Below are positions 23,806-30,536 of a stretch of 30,536 bases of DNA, piece after piece. The notes under the pieces were generated by a model. That model saw only the letters and a program-made list of their open reading frames with translations, had not been told where the DNA came from and did not search any database. The DNA comes from Candidatus Bathyarchaeota archaeon (GTDB lineage Archaea > Thermoproteota > Bathyarchaeia > TCS64). Every line of letters begins with the position of its first letter. Within the stretch, counting starts at the first letter, position 1. The stretch lies in the NCBI GenBank assembly GCA_030601645.1, contig JAUWBQ010000005.1, positions 1-30,536 on the forward strand. Reading direction: 5' to 3'. Both the position numbers and the translations under genes were made by a program.

Positions 23806-26337
23806 ATGACGAATCAGTTGGATAGCCCGGAAGAGTTCTTCGGATTCCAGATGGGCAGCGATAGGAAGATCGCCCACTGGGACCGGATAGTGGATTACTT
23901 CTACATGCTCCAGGAGCGGAGTGATAAGATAAGGGTCGAGGACATGGGTCCAAGCACCGAGGGAAGGCCCTTCCTCCAAGTCACCATCTCGTCCCCGGAG
24001 AACCTAGGTAGGTTGGAGGAGCTGAGGGAGATCAACCTGAAGATAAGTGATTCCAGGGGCCTGTCCGAGGATGAAGTCAAGGGACTCCTCTTGGAGGGCA
24101 AGGCCGTCATCTGCCAGTCCATGAGCCTCCACGCATCGGAGATCGGGGGCACCCAGATGGCCCCCGAGCTGGCCTACGACCTCCTCACGAGGGAGGACAA
24201 AGAGACGAGGCGGATCCTGGAGAACGTCGTCTTCGTCATGGTGCCGTGTTTCAACCCCGATGGCCAGGTCATGGTCGTCGAATGGTACAACAGGTGGCTG
24301 GGCACCGAGTACGAGGGGGTCGTGCTTCCCTGGCTCTACCACAAGTACGCGGGCCACGACAACAACCGTGACGCCTTCCAGACCAATCTGCAGGAGTCCA
24401 AGTACGTGGCCCAGATCCTCTTCAGGGACTGGATACCCCAAGCGTACGTCGACCACCATCACATGGGCAGCTACGGAGCCCGGTTCTACATCCCGCCCTA
24501 CTGCGAGCCCTTCAGACCCCTCGCTGATCCACTTGTCTACAGGGAGCACGCGTGGTACGGGGCTCATCAAGCCTACATGCTCGAGGAGGCGGGGAAGACA
24601 GGAATAATCGGCGGCGCGATGCCCTTCCCAGCATGGGGGCACTTCGGCTGGCACAGGATCACCAACCACCACAACATCTCGGGTATGCTCACCGAGTCGG
24701 CGAGCGCCAAGCTGGCCACGCCCCTCTATATCCACCCGGACCAGCTTGTCGGCGGCCACTACAGCTTCCCAGAGTACGCCGCCCAAAACAACTTCCCCCA
24801 CCCCTGGGAAGGGGGCTGGTGGACCCTCAGGGAGATCGTGGAGCAACAGAAGATCTGCTCCTGGGCCACCCTCGACATCGCCGCGCGCTACAAAGAAATG
24901 GTCCTCCGGAACGCCTACATGAAAGCGAAGAGGCAGATCGAGAGAGGAGCCGCCTCCAGCCCGAAGGCCTACGTCGTGCCCACGTCTCAGCACGACCCCC
25001 TCACAGCGGGCAGGCTGATCGAGAAGCTCCTTTTCCAGGGCATCGAGATCCACATCGCCATGGGTGACTTCACCGCGGACGGCGTCGCTTACCCCAAGGG
25101 CTCGTACGTCATCAAGCTCGACCAGCCCAAGTACGGGCTAGTCAAGTCGCTGCTAGGGAAGACCTTCTACCCGGACAACGCCTGGACTCGAGACCAAGAC
25201 GGCACCCCGAGGAGGCCGAAGGACAAGTGTACCGACACCATGCACGAGTTCATGGGGGTCAGGGTTGACCCAGTGGAGTGCACGGTGGAGGCCGAGCTGA
25301 CCAAGATACTGGAGCCCGTCTTGCCCGAGGGCGGTGTGTCCGGCGATTCGGAGGTTGGATATGCCTTGGACTCCAGCCTCAACGACGGCTTCGCAGCCGT
25401 GAACAGGCTGTTCTCCCTGGGAGCCAACGTCTGGCGCTCCATGAGCCCATTAGATTGTGGCGACGAACAACTCCCCCCGGGATCGTTCATCATCAAAGGC
25501 GTCGAGAAGGAGCAACTCGAACGGGTCGCCGAGGAAATGCACATCCATTTCCTCCCCCTGACAAAGGAGCTAGGCTCCACAATGAAGGTCAGCGCGCCAA
25601 GGATCGGCATGTATCAGAGGTACTACGGTGGCAACGCTGACGAGGGTTGGACGAGGCTAGTGCTGGAGCAGTTCGGCTTCCCTTACGAGACCCTGAAAGA
25701 CGAGGACATCAAGAAGGGAGGGTTGAGCGAGAACCTCGACGTGATCATCCTTCCCGACGACCCCGAGGCCATGATCACGGGAGAGGGCCTGGAGGAGTAT
25801 ATGAGGTCCAGAGGCCGCACCCTCCCCAACTTCCCGCCGGAGTACAGGAGCGGGCTGGGGAAGGAGGGGGTCGAAGCCCTGAAGGAGTTCGTGGGGGAGG
25901 GCGGCAGGCTCGTCTGCCTCAACGCGTCCAGCGAGTTCGCCGTAAACGCCTTCGGCCTAAAGGTGAGAAACGTGCTCAAAGGCCTCAAGCCGAAGGAGTT
26001 CTTCTGCCCCGGCTCCACCATCCATGCGAACATGGACCCCTGTCACCCGATGGGTTTTGGCATGCCCCGTGAGGGCCTCGTCTTCCTCTGGGACAGCCTC
26101 GCCTTCGAGATCCTGCCCTCAGGAGAGAACGACAGGTATGAGGTGGTGGTCAGCTATCGTGAGAAGGACCTACTGCAAAGCGGTTGGCTGATAGGAGAAG
26201 AGAAGCTCAGCATGAGACCCGCCATGGTGGTCGCCCGTGAGGGGAAGGGCGAAATCGTGTTGTTTGGCTTCAGACCCCAACATCGGGCTCAAACTCACGG
26301 CACCTATAAGCTGTTTTTCAACGCCCTGCTCTCATGA
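23806..26337 (+). CDS. M14-family zinc carboxypeptidase, large form
   Basis: This 843-residue metallopeptidase removes C-terminal residues or acts on related peptide bonds. Residues 20-60 contain the usual opening (RVEDMGPSTEGRPFLQVTIS). The zinc pair HxxE is H109-A-S-E112 in MSLHASEIGG, and the third ligand lies in YVDHHHMG (H217-219). Substrate-binding segments are CFNPDGQVM and HDNNRDAF, and the catalytic glutamate is E297 in GMLTESAS. The second half, from about residue 390, contains alpha/beta segments including a GATase- or flavodoxin-like DVIILPDDPEAM and a FVGEGGRLVCLNASSEF strand-turn. Relatives of this size are usually secreted bacterial proteins; here no signal peptide is visible, so it is probably intracellular. 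It may derive from transfer, but codon use matches the neighbours. Confidence 0.9.
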   Translation: MTNQLDSPEEFFGFQMGSDRKIAHWDRIVDYFYMLQERSDKIRVEDMGPSTEGRPFLQVTISSPENLGRLEELREINLKISDSRGLSEDEVKGLLLEGKAVICQSMSLHASEIGGTQMAPELAYDLLTREDKETRRILENVVFVMVPCFNPDGQVMVVEWYNRWLGTEYEGVVLPWLYHKYAGHDNNRDAFQTNLQESKYVAQILFRDWIPQAYVDHHHMGSYGARFYIPPYCEPFRPLADPLVYREHAWYGAHQAYMLEEAGKTGIIGGAMPFPAWGHFGWHRITNHHNISGMLTESASAKLATPLYIHPDQLVGGHYSFPEYAAQNNFPHPWEGGWWTLREIVEQQKICSWATLDIAARYKEMVLRNAYMKAKRQIERGAASSPKAYVVPTSQHDPLTAGRLIEKLLFQGIEIHIAMGDFTADGVAYPKGSYVIKLDQPKYGLVKSLLGKTFYPDNAWTRDQDGTPRRPKDKCTDTMHEFMGVRVDPVECTVEAELTKILEPVLPEGGVSGDSEVGYALDSSLNDGFAAVNRLFSLGANVWRSMSPLDCGDEQLPPGSFIIKGVEKEQLERVAEEMHIHFLPLTKELGSTMKVSAPRIGMYQRYYGGNADEGWTRLVLEQFGFPYETLKDEDIKKGGLSENLDVIILPDDPEAMITGEGLEEYMRSRGRTLPNFPPEYRSGLGKEGVEALKEFVGEGGRLVCLNASSEFAVNAFGLKVRNVLKGLKPKEFFCPGSTIHANMDPCHPMGFGMPREGLVFLWDSLAFEILPSGENDRYEVVVSYREKDLLQSGWLIGEEKLSMRPAMVVAREGKGEIVLFGFRPQHRAQTHGTYKLFFNALLS

Positions 26338-26432
26338 TCCCCTTTTTCTTTATGGTATCTATTCTCGCAGTTGATTATTCTTAAATAGTCACCGTTGTCC
26401 CTAGTCTAGATCTCTCAGAAGGCTGATACGCG

Positions 26433-27623
26433 GTGAGCGGAAAAGCGAAGAAGGCCACGTCCATCCTCAGCTACGGCCTCATAGTTATGACGGTCACCCA
26501 CACCCTGACCCACGTATTCGGGGGAATCCACCCAGCAATATTCTCGATACTCAGGGAAGAGTTCAGCCTCTCCCTCAGGCAGCTGGGGATCATCGCCGCG
26601 ATACCACCGTTGCTGCAGGCCCTCATCTCCATCCCGACGGGGCTCCTCTCCGACAGGATCGGATCCAAGAAGATGGTGATGCTGAGCCTCGTCGTCGCCA
26701 TTCTGGGAGCCGTACTGGCGAGCCAGACGACGAGTCCCCTGATGTTCATCGTAGCCATCAGCCTAGTCTACCTCAACACCACCATCTACCACCCGGCCTC
26801 TTACAGCTTCACGTCTAGGCTGTTCACAGACGAGAACAGGCCCAAGGCCCTAGGGCTCCACGGCGCCGGCGGGACCCTTGGCCACGCCATTGGGCCCCTA
26901 TCCGTGAGCATCCTCATCGGCCTCCTCGCCTTCGAATGGCGGCAGGTCTACCTGCTCCTTGCGGCGCCACTACTAATCGGCATAATCATGGTCTTCTTCC
27001 TCAATGAGGAGGCACCAGTGAAAGGAGGGGAAGAGGATCCGGCCGTGGAGGCTGCAACCGACGTCAGGTCCATCCTCTCGTTCAGCATGGTTATGTTCCT
27101 CGCCTACTCGGCCCTCAGGATGATGGGGGGCTCGATGATCTCCACCTTTATCGTCCTCTATCTCCAGGACGTGAAACACATGGACCTCGCCGCCGCCAGC
27201 TTCATCGCCAGCGGTACTATGCTCTTAGGCTTCTTAGCGGCCCCCATAGGCGGGTTCATGGCCGCAAGGTTCGGGGAGAAAAAGTGGATCCTCGCCTCCT
27301 TCTCCCTGGGGAGCCTCCTCCTCGCCGCCTCCATCTTCAGCCGTAACGCGACGATCTTCGCGATCTTCTACATAGGCTACGGCTTCTGCAACACCCTGGG
27401 GATGGCCGCCCGCTCTTCCATCATGGCCCGGCTCTCCCCCAGCGGGCAGAGGGGCCTCGGGTATGCCCTCTTCTTCCTGCCCGGCAGCATCATGGGGGCG
27501 GTGGCGCCGGTGGTAGCCGGCTTCGTCGCGGAGAACTATGGGTTCACCACCATCTTCTACATCTCCCTGGGGATCTACGTCGTAGCCTTGGGGATTCTGA
27601 AGTTCATGGTCAGGATAGACTGA
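26433..27623 (+). CDS. MFS transporter
   Basis: This 396-residue carrier with about twelve membrane spans starts at GTG 26433. Helix 1 begins SYGLIVMTVTHTLTHVFGGI, and the H-rich opening with IHPAIFSILREEF resembles fosmidomycin-resistance/FsrA-like MFS proteins. Motif A is PTGLLSDRIGSKKMVML, with a second-half counterpart GGFMAARFGEKKW. The central loop EEAPVKGGEEDPAVEAATDV is acidic. The substrate is unknown; small organic acids or antimicrobials are both possible. A TATA-like CTTAAATA at 26380-26387 leaves a leader of about 25 bases. It may work beside the carboxypeptidase, 95 bases upstream, but they appear separately promoted. Confidence 0.86.
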   Translation: MSGKAKKATSILSYGLIVMTVTHTLTHVFGGIHPAIFSILREEFSLSLRQLGIIAAIPPLLQALISIPTGLLSDRIGSKKMVMLSLVVAILGAVLASQTTSPLMFIVAISLVYLNTTIYHPASYSFTSRLFTDENRPKALGLHGAGGTLGHAIGPLSVSILIGLLAFEWRQVYLLLAAPLLIGIIMVFFLNEEAPVKGGEEDPAVEAATDVRSILSFSMVMFLAYSALRMMGGSMISTFIVLYLQDVKHMDLAAASFIASGTMLLGFLAAPIGGFMAARFGEKKWILASFSLGSLLLAASIFSRNATIFAIFYIGYGFCNTLGMAARSSIMARLSPSGQRGLGYALFFLPGSIMGAVAPVVAGFVAENYGFTTIFYISLGIYVVALGILKFMVRID

Positions 27624-27682
27624 CCCAGCGAGTTTCACTCGCCTCCCTGCCATAGAAAGCTGGGTCGAGTTTATCAACCCAG
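27622..27682 (+). promoter_or_regulatory. Terminator-like hairpin, repeated ACCCAG arms and TATA box
   Basis: Directly at the MFS stop is the hairpin GCGAG-TTTCA-CTCGC (27628-27642). GACCCAGC (27622-27629) pairs perfectly with GCTGGGTC (27659-27666). CTGGGT (27660-27665) also pairs with ACCCAG (27677-27682), and this second pair brackets the TATA-like TTTATCAA (27670-27677) that lies about 26 bases ahead of GTG 27697/27700. The arrangement could be an operator over the promoter of the small gene, or mutually exclusive RNA hairpins ending the MFS message. Confidence 0.4.
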
Positions 27683-27705
27683 GATTATCGCATTGCGTGG
27701 TGGCG

Positions 27706-27876
27706 ATGGTCGTAAGGCTAGTCGAGCTGGGACCCTTCGGCTGCAGGATAGACCGCGGTACTGCAGATGACATCCAGGACATCCCTGAAGGCTACGAGAC
27801 CAAGGGCATCAAAGTCGATCCTGATTCGGTGACGGTGTTCATCGAGCCAGCCACACTGAAAGACCCTGAACTCTGA
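27706..27876 (+). CDS. Small protein of unknown function
   Basis: From ATG 27706 the product is 56 residues, starting MVVRLVELGPFGCRIDRGTA and ending DSVTVFIEPATLKDPEL before TGA. GTG codons at 27697 and 27700 are in frame and fit better as leaderless starts for the TATA box at 27670-27677. The protein is acidic, has a short beta pattern and a single cysteine, and no membrane segment. Third positions are rich in G/C, as in neighbouring genes. No family is recognised. Its promoter, separate from the MFS gene, supports it being real. Confidence 0.6.
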   Translation: MVVRLVELGPFGCRIDRGTADDIQDIPEGYETKGIKVDPDSVTVFIEPATLKDPEL

Positions 27877-27976
27877 GTAGAGTTCTGCTTCAGCATCCCT
27901 CTCTCATTACAGATCTAAGCGTGTGCAAGATTTTCCATACATTTAACAGCGCCTAATATGTTCACGCCATAGGCGA

Positions 27977-28282
27977 ATGTTCATGTTGAAGAAGAGGCGT
28001 CTGGGCCGCATGGGCTACGAGGCCACAATCATCAACCTGGGGGGCTGCGGGGTCGGCCGAATTAGCCAGGATGAAGCGAATGAGGCTGTCGAATTGGCCC
28101 TGAAATACGGTGTGAACATGATCGACGTCGCGCCGACCTACGGGGAGGTGGAGCTTAGGCTGGCCCCTTGGGTCCAGAAGATGAGGGCCCATTTCTTCAT
28201 CGCGACCCTTAGTTCAGATGAATTGGACCCAGAGTCTGACTTCTATCGTGGGTTTGAGCTTGACGGGAACACCGGATTTTAG
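27977..28282 (+). pseudogene. Truncated aldo/keto reductase
   Basis: The first 75 or so residues match the N-terminus of aldo/keto reductases: RLGRMGYEATIINLGGCGVG, DEANEAVELALKYGVNMIDV, and APTYGEVELRLAPWVQKMRA, ending at HFFIAT, the strand that normally continues into the catalytic lysine. The aspartate and tyrosine of IDVAPTYG are present. At about 28207 homology stops and 25 unrelated residues run to TAA/TAG context at 28280-28282. The remaining 200 or more residues of the enzyme are absent from the window. A TATA-like CATTTAACA near 27938 and ATGs at 27977 and 27983 remain. The break falls at the end of the minus-strand frame 28214-28777, which suggests a rearrangement joint. Confidence 0.75.
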
Positions 28283-28777
28283 GCGGATCTCGACCGCCTC
28301 CTTCGGGAGGATTCGTCGCCTTCTGAGGAGTTCCCGCCTCTCGCTGGTGATGGACCGTTCGATGTCTTTCAGGACGATCGTCCGTCCTTCAAGGTCTCTA
28401 TCGACACGGCGACTATTCATGAGGGGTGGGATCTGGGATTCTTGGACCAGCCTCCAGTCATCCCGCCTCGGCGGCTCGCCCCTGGCACGGGACCTGACAA
28501 TCGCCTCCTAGGCATCCCGGAGGCGCTCCTGCATATGGATCCTTTGTATGATCTCACCTTCGACGTTCGCCATGGTTCTGAGCAGCCTCCGTCCGGTCTC
28601 GATGTCTGGCCATATCTGTAATACCGGGAGTCGGGGGTGGACCCGGAATGCTCCTTTCTTCCCTTCATTGCCTCGATCGACATACTCCATTCTCACCTTC
28701 GCACGGGGGAAGGCGATCTCAAGGCGGTCGAGGGGGTGGACAATATCCTTGTATCTATCCCGGAGATGGGCGATCAT
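28214..28777 (-). pseudogene. Unknown gene interrupted by one in-frame TAG
   Basis: On the minus strand a single frame runs from ATG 28777 to TGA at 28214-28216, broken only by TAG at 28508-28510. Before the TAG there are 89 residues (MIAHLRDRYKDIVHPLDRLE ... HMQERLRDA); after it 97 more (EAIVRSRARGEPPRRDDWRL ... EVRLWVQFI). The product is basic and arginine-rich, and codon use on both sides of the TAG is alike. I do not recognise a family. It is either a pseudogene with one nonsense change or a gene whose TAG is read through. Apart from this frame, the 611-base stretch from 28283 to 28893 contains nothing else I can support. Confidence 0.55.
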
Positions 28778-28893
28778 GTGCCATTATCCGCTTGTTGAAA
28801 ATTGGTAAGAACCCGGTAATAATGATTCGCGTATGAGCCTCATCTAAAGGTAGCAATAGTTCTGCAAGGCCGTTGATGCGGCGTCCCTATCGA

Positions 28894-30012
28894 TTAGTTA
28901 CTTAAAATCTCTTCCAATGAGCTGTTCCGCCTGCTCAAATAGATGATCACCACGAATGCCGCCCCTGCGGCGAGGCCGACACCGATGTAGACGATGGTCG
29001 GCCAACTGGAGCCCGTTGATTCCTCGATGAAGGTTTCCGAGATCATGATGTAGAGGTCGCTGGCTATCAGCTGCTCCCGGGAGCGGCGGCTGTCCCCTAT
29101 GTAGGCCTGCCGAGAGACGTTGTAGGCCGGGACTATGCTGCTCTCGTACTCGGGGGCCCGGAGGATCATCTCGAGGGGTTCCGTGGCAGCGGCCAACGTC
29201 AGGTCGACGGGGATCCAGCCCCAGGGAGGGACGTAGACCATAGCCCATCCGTGCCACCCCACCCCGTCCTGCTTGAAGCTCAGGTGGCCTTCCCAGGACG
29301 ACTTGTCGCTGTCTATGCTCTCGCTGAAGACCACCCCCACCTGGAGGAAGGCGGGTATTCCCAGGGAGCGGAGCAAGGAGATGAGGAGGATGGCTTGGTC
29401 GTCGCAGTCTCCCTGGAGGTCGTCTAAAGTCTCGTCCGGGTAGAGGGGCGTGTCGAAGTTGCAGTATGTGACGTTCGCCACGATCCAGCCGATGAGCCGG
29501 GTGACCACCCCGAGAACGGTGGTCTCCTCCGCAGCGAGCTCCCGGGCAAGGGACTCGATGTCATCGTTCCTCCTGAAGGACTCGGTCTCCTCGGTGTACT
29601 CCCCCGCCAGTCTAACGGGGATGTCATCGATGCCGCCTGCCTCCGCAGGATCGATCTCCGGGCGGGGCATGTCCTCCGAAAGTATTACGTACTCGATGGA
29701 GAATATCATGGTCTCCCCGGCGGAGATTTTCGAGGGGAGATCCACGACTGCTAACCCGTTGCCGTCCTCGTCCAGGGTTTCCTTGAGGATGCCATGGCTG
29801 GCGTTCCGGGTTGTGACCGTCTGCCACCGGTTGTCCATGAAGAGGGATAGCGTAGAATCTGCTTGGGTGATGTTATAGGCTGTTTCTCCCCGGTTCTCGA
29901 AGGTGTACGTCGACCTGAATACGAACTGATCTCTCTTTGCGCTTGCAGCATGAGGGAACGTCCCGGCTAAGAGAATTATGAAGAACAGGGCGGATATGGA
30001 CTTGGATCTCAA
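28894..30012 (-). CDS. Exported transglutaminase-like protein with C-terminal anchor
   Basis: The 372-residue protein has a signal peptide (RSKSISALFFIILLAGTFPH then AASAK), an N-terminal beta-rich extracellular part, and a transglutaminase-like papain-fold domain. Its presumed catalytic cysteine is C203 in LQGDCDDQAILL, histidine H254 in VGWHGWAMVYVPPWG and aspartate D270 in WIPVDLT. A C-terminal helix (WPTIVYIGVGLAAGAAFVVI) followed by basic residues anchors it with the catalytic part outside. Archaeal members are thought to be cell-surface proteases or cross-linking enzymes; the reaction here is unknown. TTG 30012 is inferred from the signal peptide and a TATA box 33 bases upstream. The frame continues into the next gene as a shadow. 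Confidence 0.82.
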   Translation of the reverse strand: MRSKSISALFFIILLAGTFPHAASAKRDQFVFRSTYTFENRGETAYNITQADSTLSLFMDNRWQTVTTRNASHGILKETLDEDGNGLAVVDLPSKISAGETMIFSIEYVILSEDMPRPEIDPAEAGGIDDIPVRLAGEYTEETESFRRNDDIESLARELAAEETTVLGVVTRLIGWIVANVTYCNFDTPLYPDETLDDLQGDCDDQAILLISLLRSLGIPAFLQVGVVFSESIDSDKSSWEGHLSFKQDGVGWHGWAMVYVPPWGWIPVDLTLAAATEPLEMILRAPEYESSIVPAYNVSRQAYIGDSRRSREQLIASDLYIMISETFIEESTGSSWPTIVYIGVGLAAGAAFVVIIYLSRRNSSLEEILSN

Positions 30013-30040
30013 TCTCGGGACAAGGGATAGGTGGAGGGGG

Positions 30041-30050
30041 GATATATTTG
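30041..30050 (-). promoter_or_regulatory. TATA-like box of the transglutaminase-like gene
   Basis: The minus strand reads CAAATATATC, centred about 33 bases before TTG 30012. It lies in the 50-base gap after the hexulose-phosphate synthase stop and supports separate transcription and the TTG start. Confidence 0.4.
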
Positions 30051-30062
30051 CCTTACCCGAGG

Positions 30063-30536
30063 CTACTCCACGTGGACCCGGAATAGGTCTATATCCCCCT
30101 GCAGCAGCGGCAGGAACTCCCTGACCGACCGCTCCACGTCCCTGGACTGGGTTATGTACCGCCCGACGATGAGGATGTCCGCCCCCGCTTCCAGGGCGAA
30201 CTGGGCCGTGTTGGGCCGGATGCCCCCTGCGACGGAGATGAGGAGCTTCCTGTCCTTGAAGGCCTCCCGGATCTTGGCGATGTACCCCCACCTGGCCTCC
30301 CCGCCCCTCTGCTCGACGTCGATGGCCCTGTGGAAGATGACACAATCTGGCAGCCTCTCCAGGGACTTGAGCTTGGCTACCGGATCTTCCACCTGCATCA
30401 GGTCGAGGAAGGAGTAGATGCCGAGCCTCCTAGCCTCGTAGACGAACTCGTCTATGGTCGCCGATGAGGCCGCCCCGGCGCAGCAGACGGCGTCGGCGGT
30501 CTCGTCGAAGGCCATGTCCACCTCGACCTTGCCGAC
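30063..30536 (-). CDS. 3-hexulose-6-phosphate synthase, N-terminus outside window
   Basis: This is a member of the orotidine-decarboxylase suprafamily that in archaea condenses or cleaves formaldehyde and ribulose-5-phosphate (ribulose monophosphate pathway, often run in reverse to make pentoses). The visible 157 residues contain VDMAFDETADAVCCAG, the YSFLDLMQVEDPV strand, CVIFHRAIDVEQRGGEARWG, KLLISVAGGIRPNTAQF and the phosphate-binding GADILIVGRYITQSRDVE. The frame is open to the window edge (codons V-G-K-V-E precede the first GTG/ATG), so the true start is further out. 3-Keto-L-gulonate decarboxylase is the close alternative. A C-terminal extension LFRVHVE is unusual but short. Confidence 0.85.
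   Translation of the reverse strand, partial: VGKVEVDMAFDETADAVCCAGAASSATIDEFVYEARRLGIYSFLDLMQVEDPVAKLKSLERLPDCVIFHRAIDVEQRGGEARWGYIAKIREAFKDRKLLISVAGGIRPNTAQFALEAGADILIVGRYITQSRDVERSVREFLPLLQGDIDLFRVHVE

Noticed and set aside
24004..25053. 349-codon minus-strand frame inside the carboxypeptidase gene
   Set aside because: It is an antisense shadow produced by G/C-rich third positions; there is no recognisable motif or promoter.
6187..28777. General reassignment of TAG to an amino acid
   Set aside because: TAG ends six plausible intact genes, among them rpo5, whose conserved YRYVV tail stops exactly there. Kept only as a low-priority pattern to count.
30013..30345. Upstream extension of the transglutaminase-like frame
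   Set aside because: It overlaps hexulose-phosphate synthase in another frame. The signal peptide and TATA box place the start at 30012.
1..30536. tRNA or rRNA genes, CRISPR arrays, insertion sequences, phage genes
   Set aside because: I looked for cloverleaf-type T-loop sequences, regularly spaced repeats, transposase motifs and integrase signatures and saw none I could support.

Overview
The window is archaeal chromosomal DNA. It carries RNA polymerase subunits Rpo12 (RpoP) and Rpo5, an archaeal four-gene pyruvate:ferredoxin oxidoreductase cluster, an archaeal-type Xre regulator, and TATA-like boxes 25-30 bases ahead of several starts, some of them apparently leaderless. The DNA is GC-rich with strong G/C preference at third codon positions. 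Start codons are often TTG or GTG. The gene set (PorCDAB, hexulose-phosphate synthase, a ferredoxin-type delta subunit, amidohydrolase, carboxypeptidase, several MFS carriers) suggests an anaerobic, peptide- or organic-acid-using heterotroph. The lineage cannot be fixed by reading alone; an uncultured group such as Bathyarchaeia or a Thermoplasmatota relative is possible.

Layout. 1-4.6 kb: the 3' end of moeA, an MFS carrier, an orphan CheC-like phosphatase, a D-2-hydroxyacid dehydrogenase and a LUD-domain protein. 4.7-14.2 kb: argH, a decayed gene fragment, a second MFS carrier, then a mostly minus-strand run of an M23-like protein, a Nudix hydrolase and a YtcJ-type amidohydrolase, a tiny YHS metal-binding protein on the plus strand, and glmS-sufS as a minus-strand pair. 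14.2-16.9 kb: a glycosyltransferase remnant, a B12-type radical SAM protein with unusual cysteine spacing, and a small DUF3303-like protein. 17.1-19.5 kb: rpoP followed 8 bases later by an enlarged Rpo5, a convergent coiled-coil protein of unknown function, and a long (type II-like) orotidine-5'-phosphate decarboxylase. 19.6-23.4 kb: porC-porD-porA-porB, translationally coupled, followed by a regulator. 23.8-27.9 kb: a large M14 metallocarboxypeptidase, a third MFS carrier and a 56-residue unknown protein. 27.9-28.9 kb: a truncated aldo/keto reductase and an amber-interrupted minus-strand frame. 28.9-30.5 kb: a secreted, membrane-anchored transglutaminase-like protein and a hexulose-6-phosphate synthase cut by the window edge.

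The most interesting signal is Rpo5. Archaeal Rpo5 is normally a roughly 80-residue protein equal to the C-terminal assembly domain of eukaryotic RPB5. Here it is 182 residues, and the extra N-terminal half can be matched by eye to the later part of the RPB5 jaw domain. Other points worth a second look are the radical SAM cysteine pattern, an M23-fold protein that has lost a zinc ligand, a dehydrogenase with a tryptophan-rich segment where the catalytic glutamate should be, and three decayed or recoded frames each broken by a single TAG. TAG also ends six intact genes here, so general TAG reassignment is unlikely.
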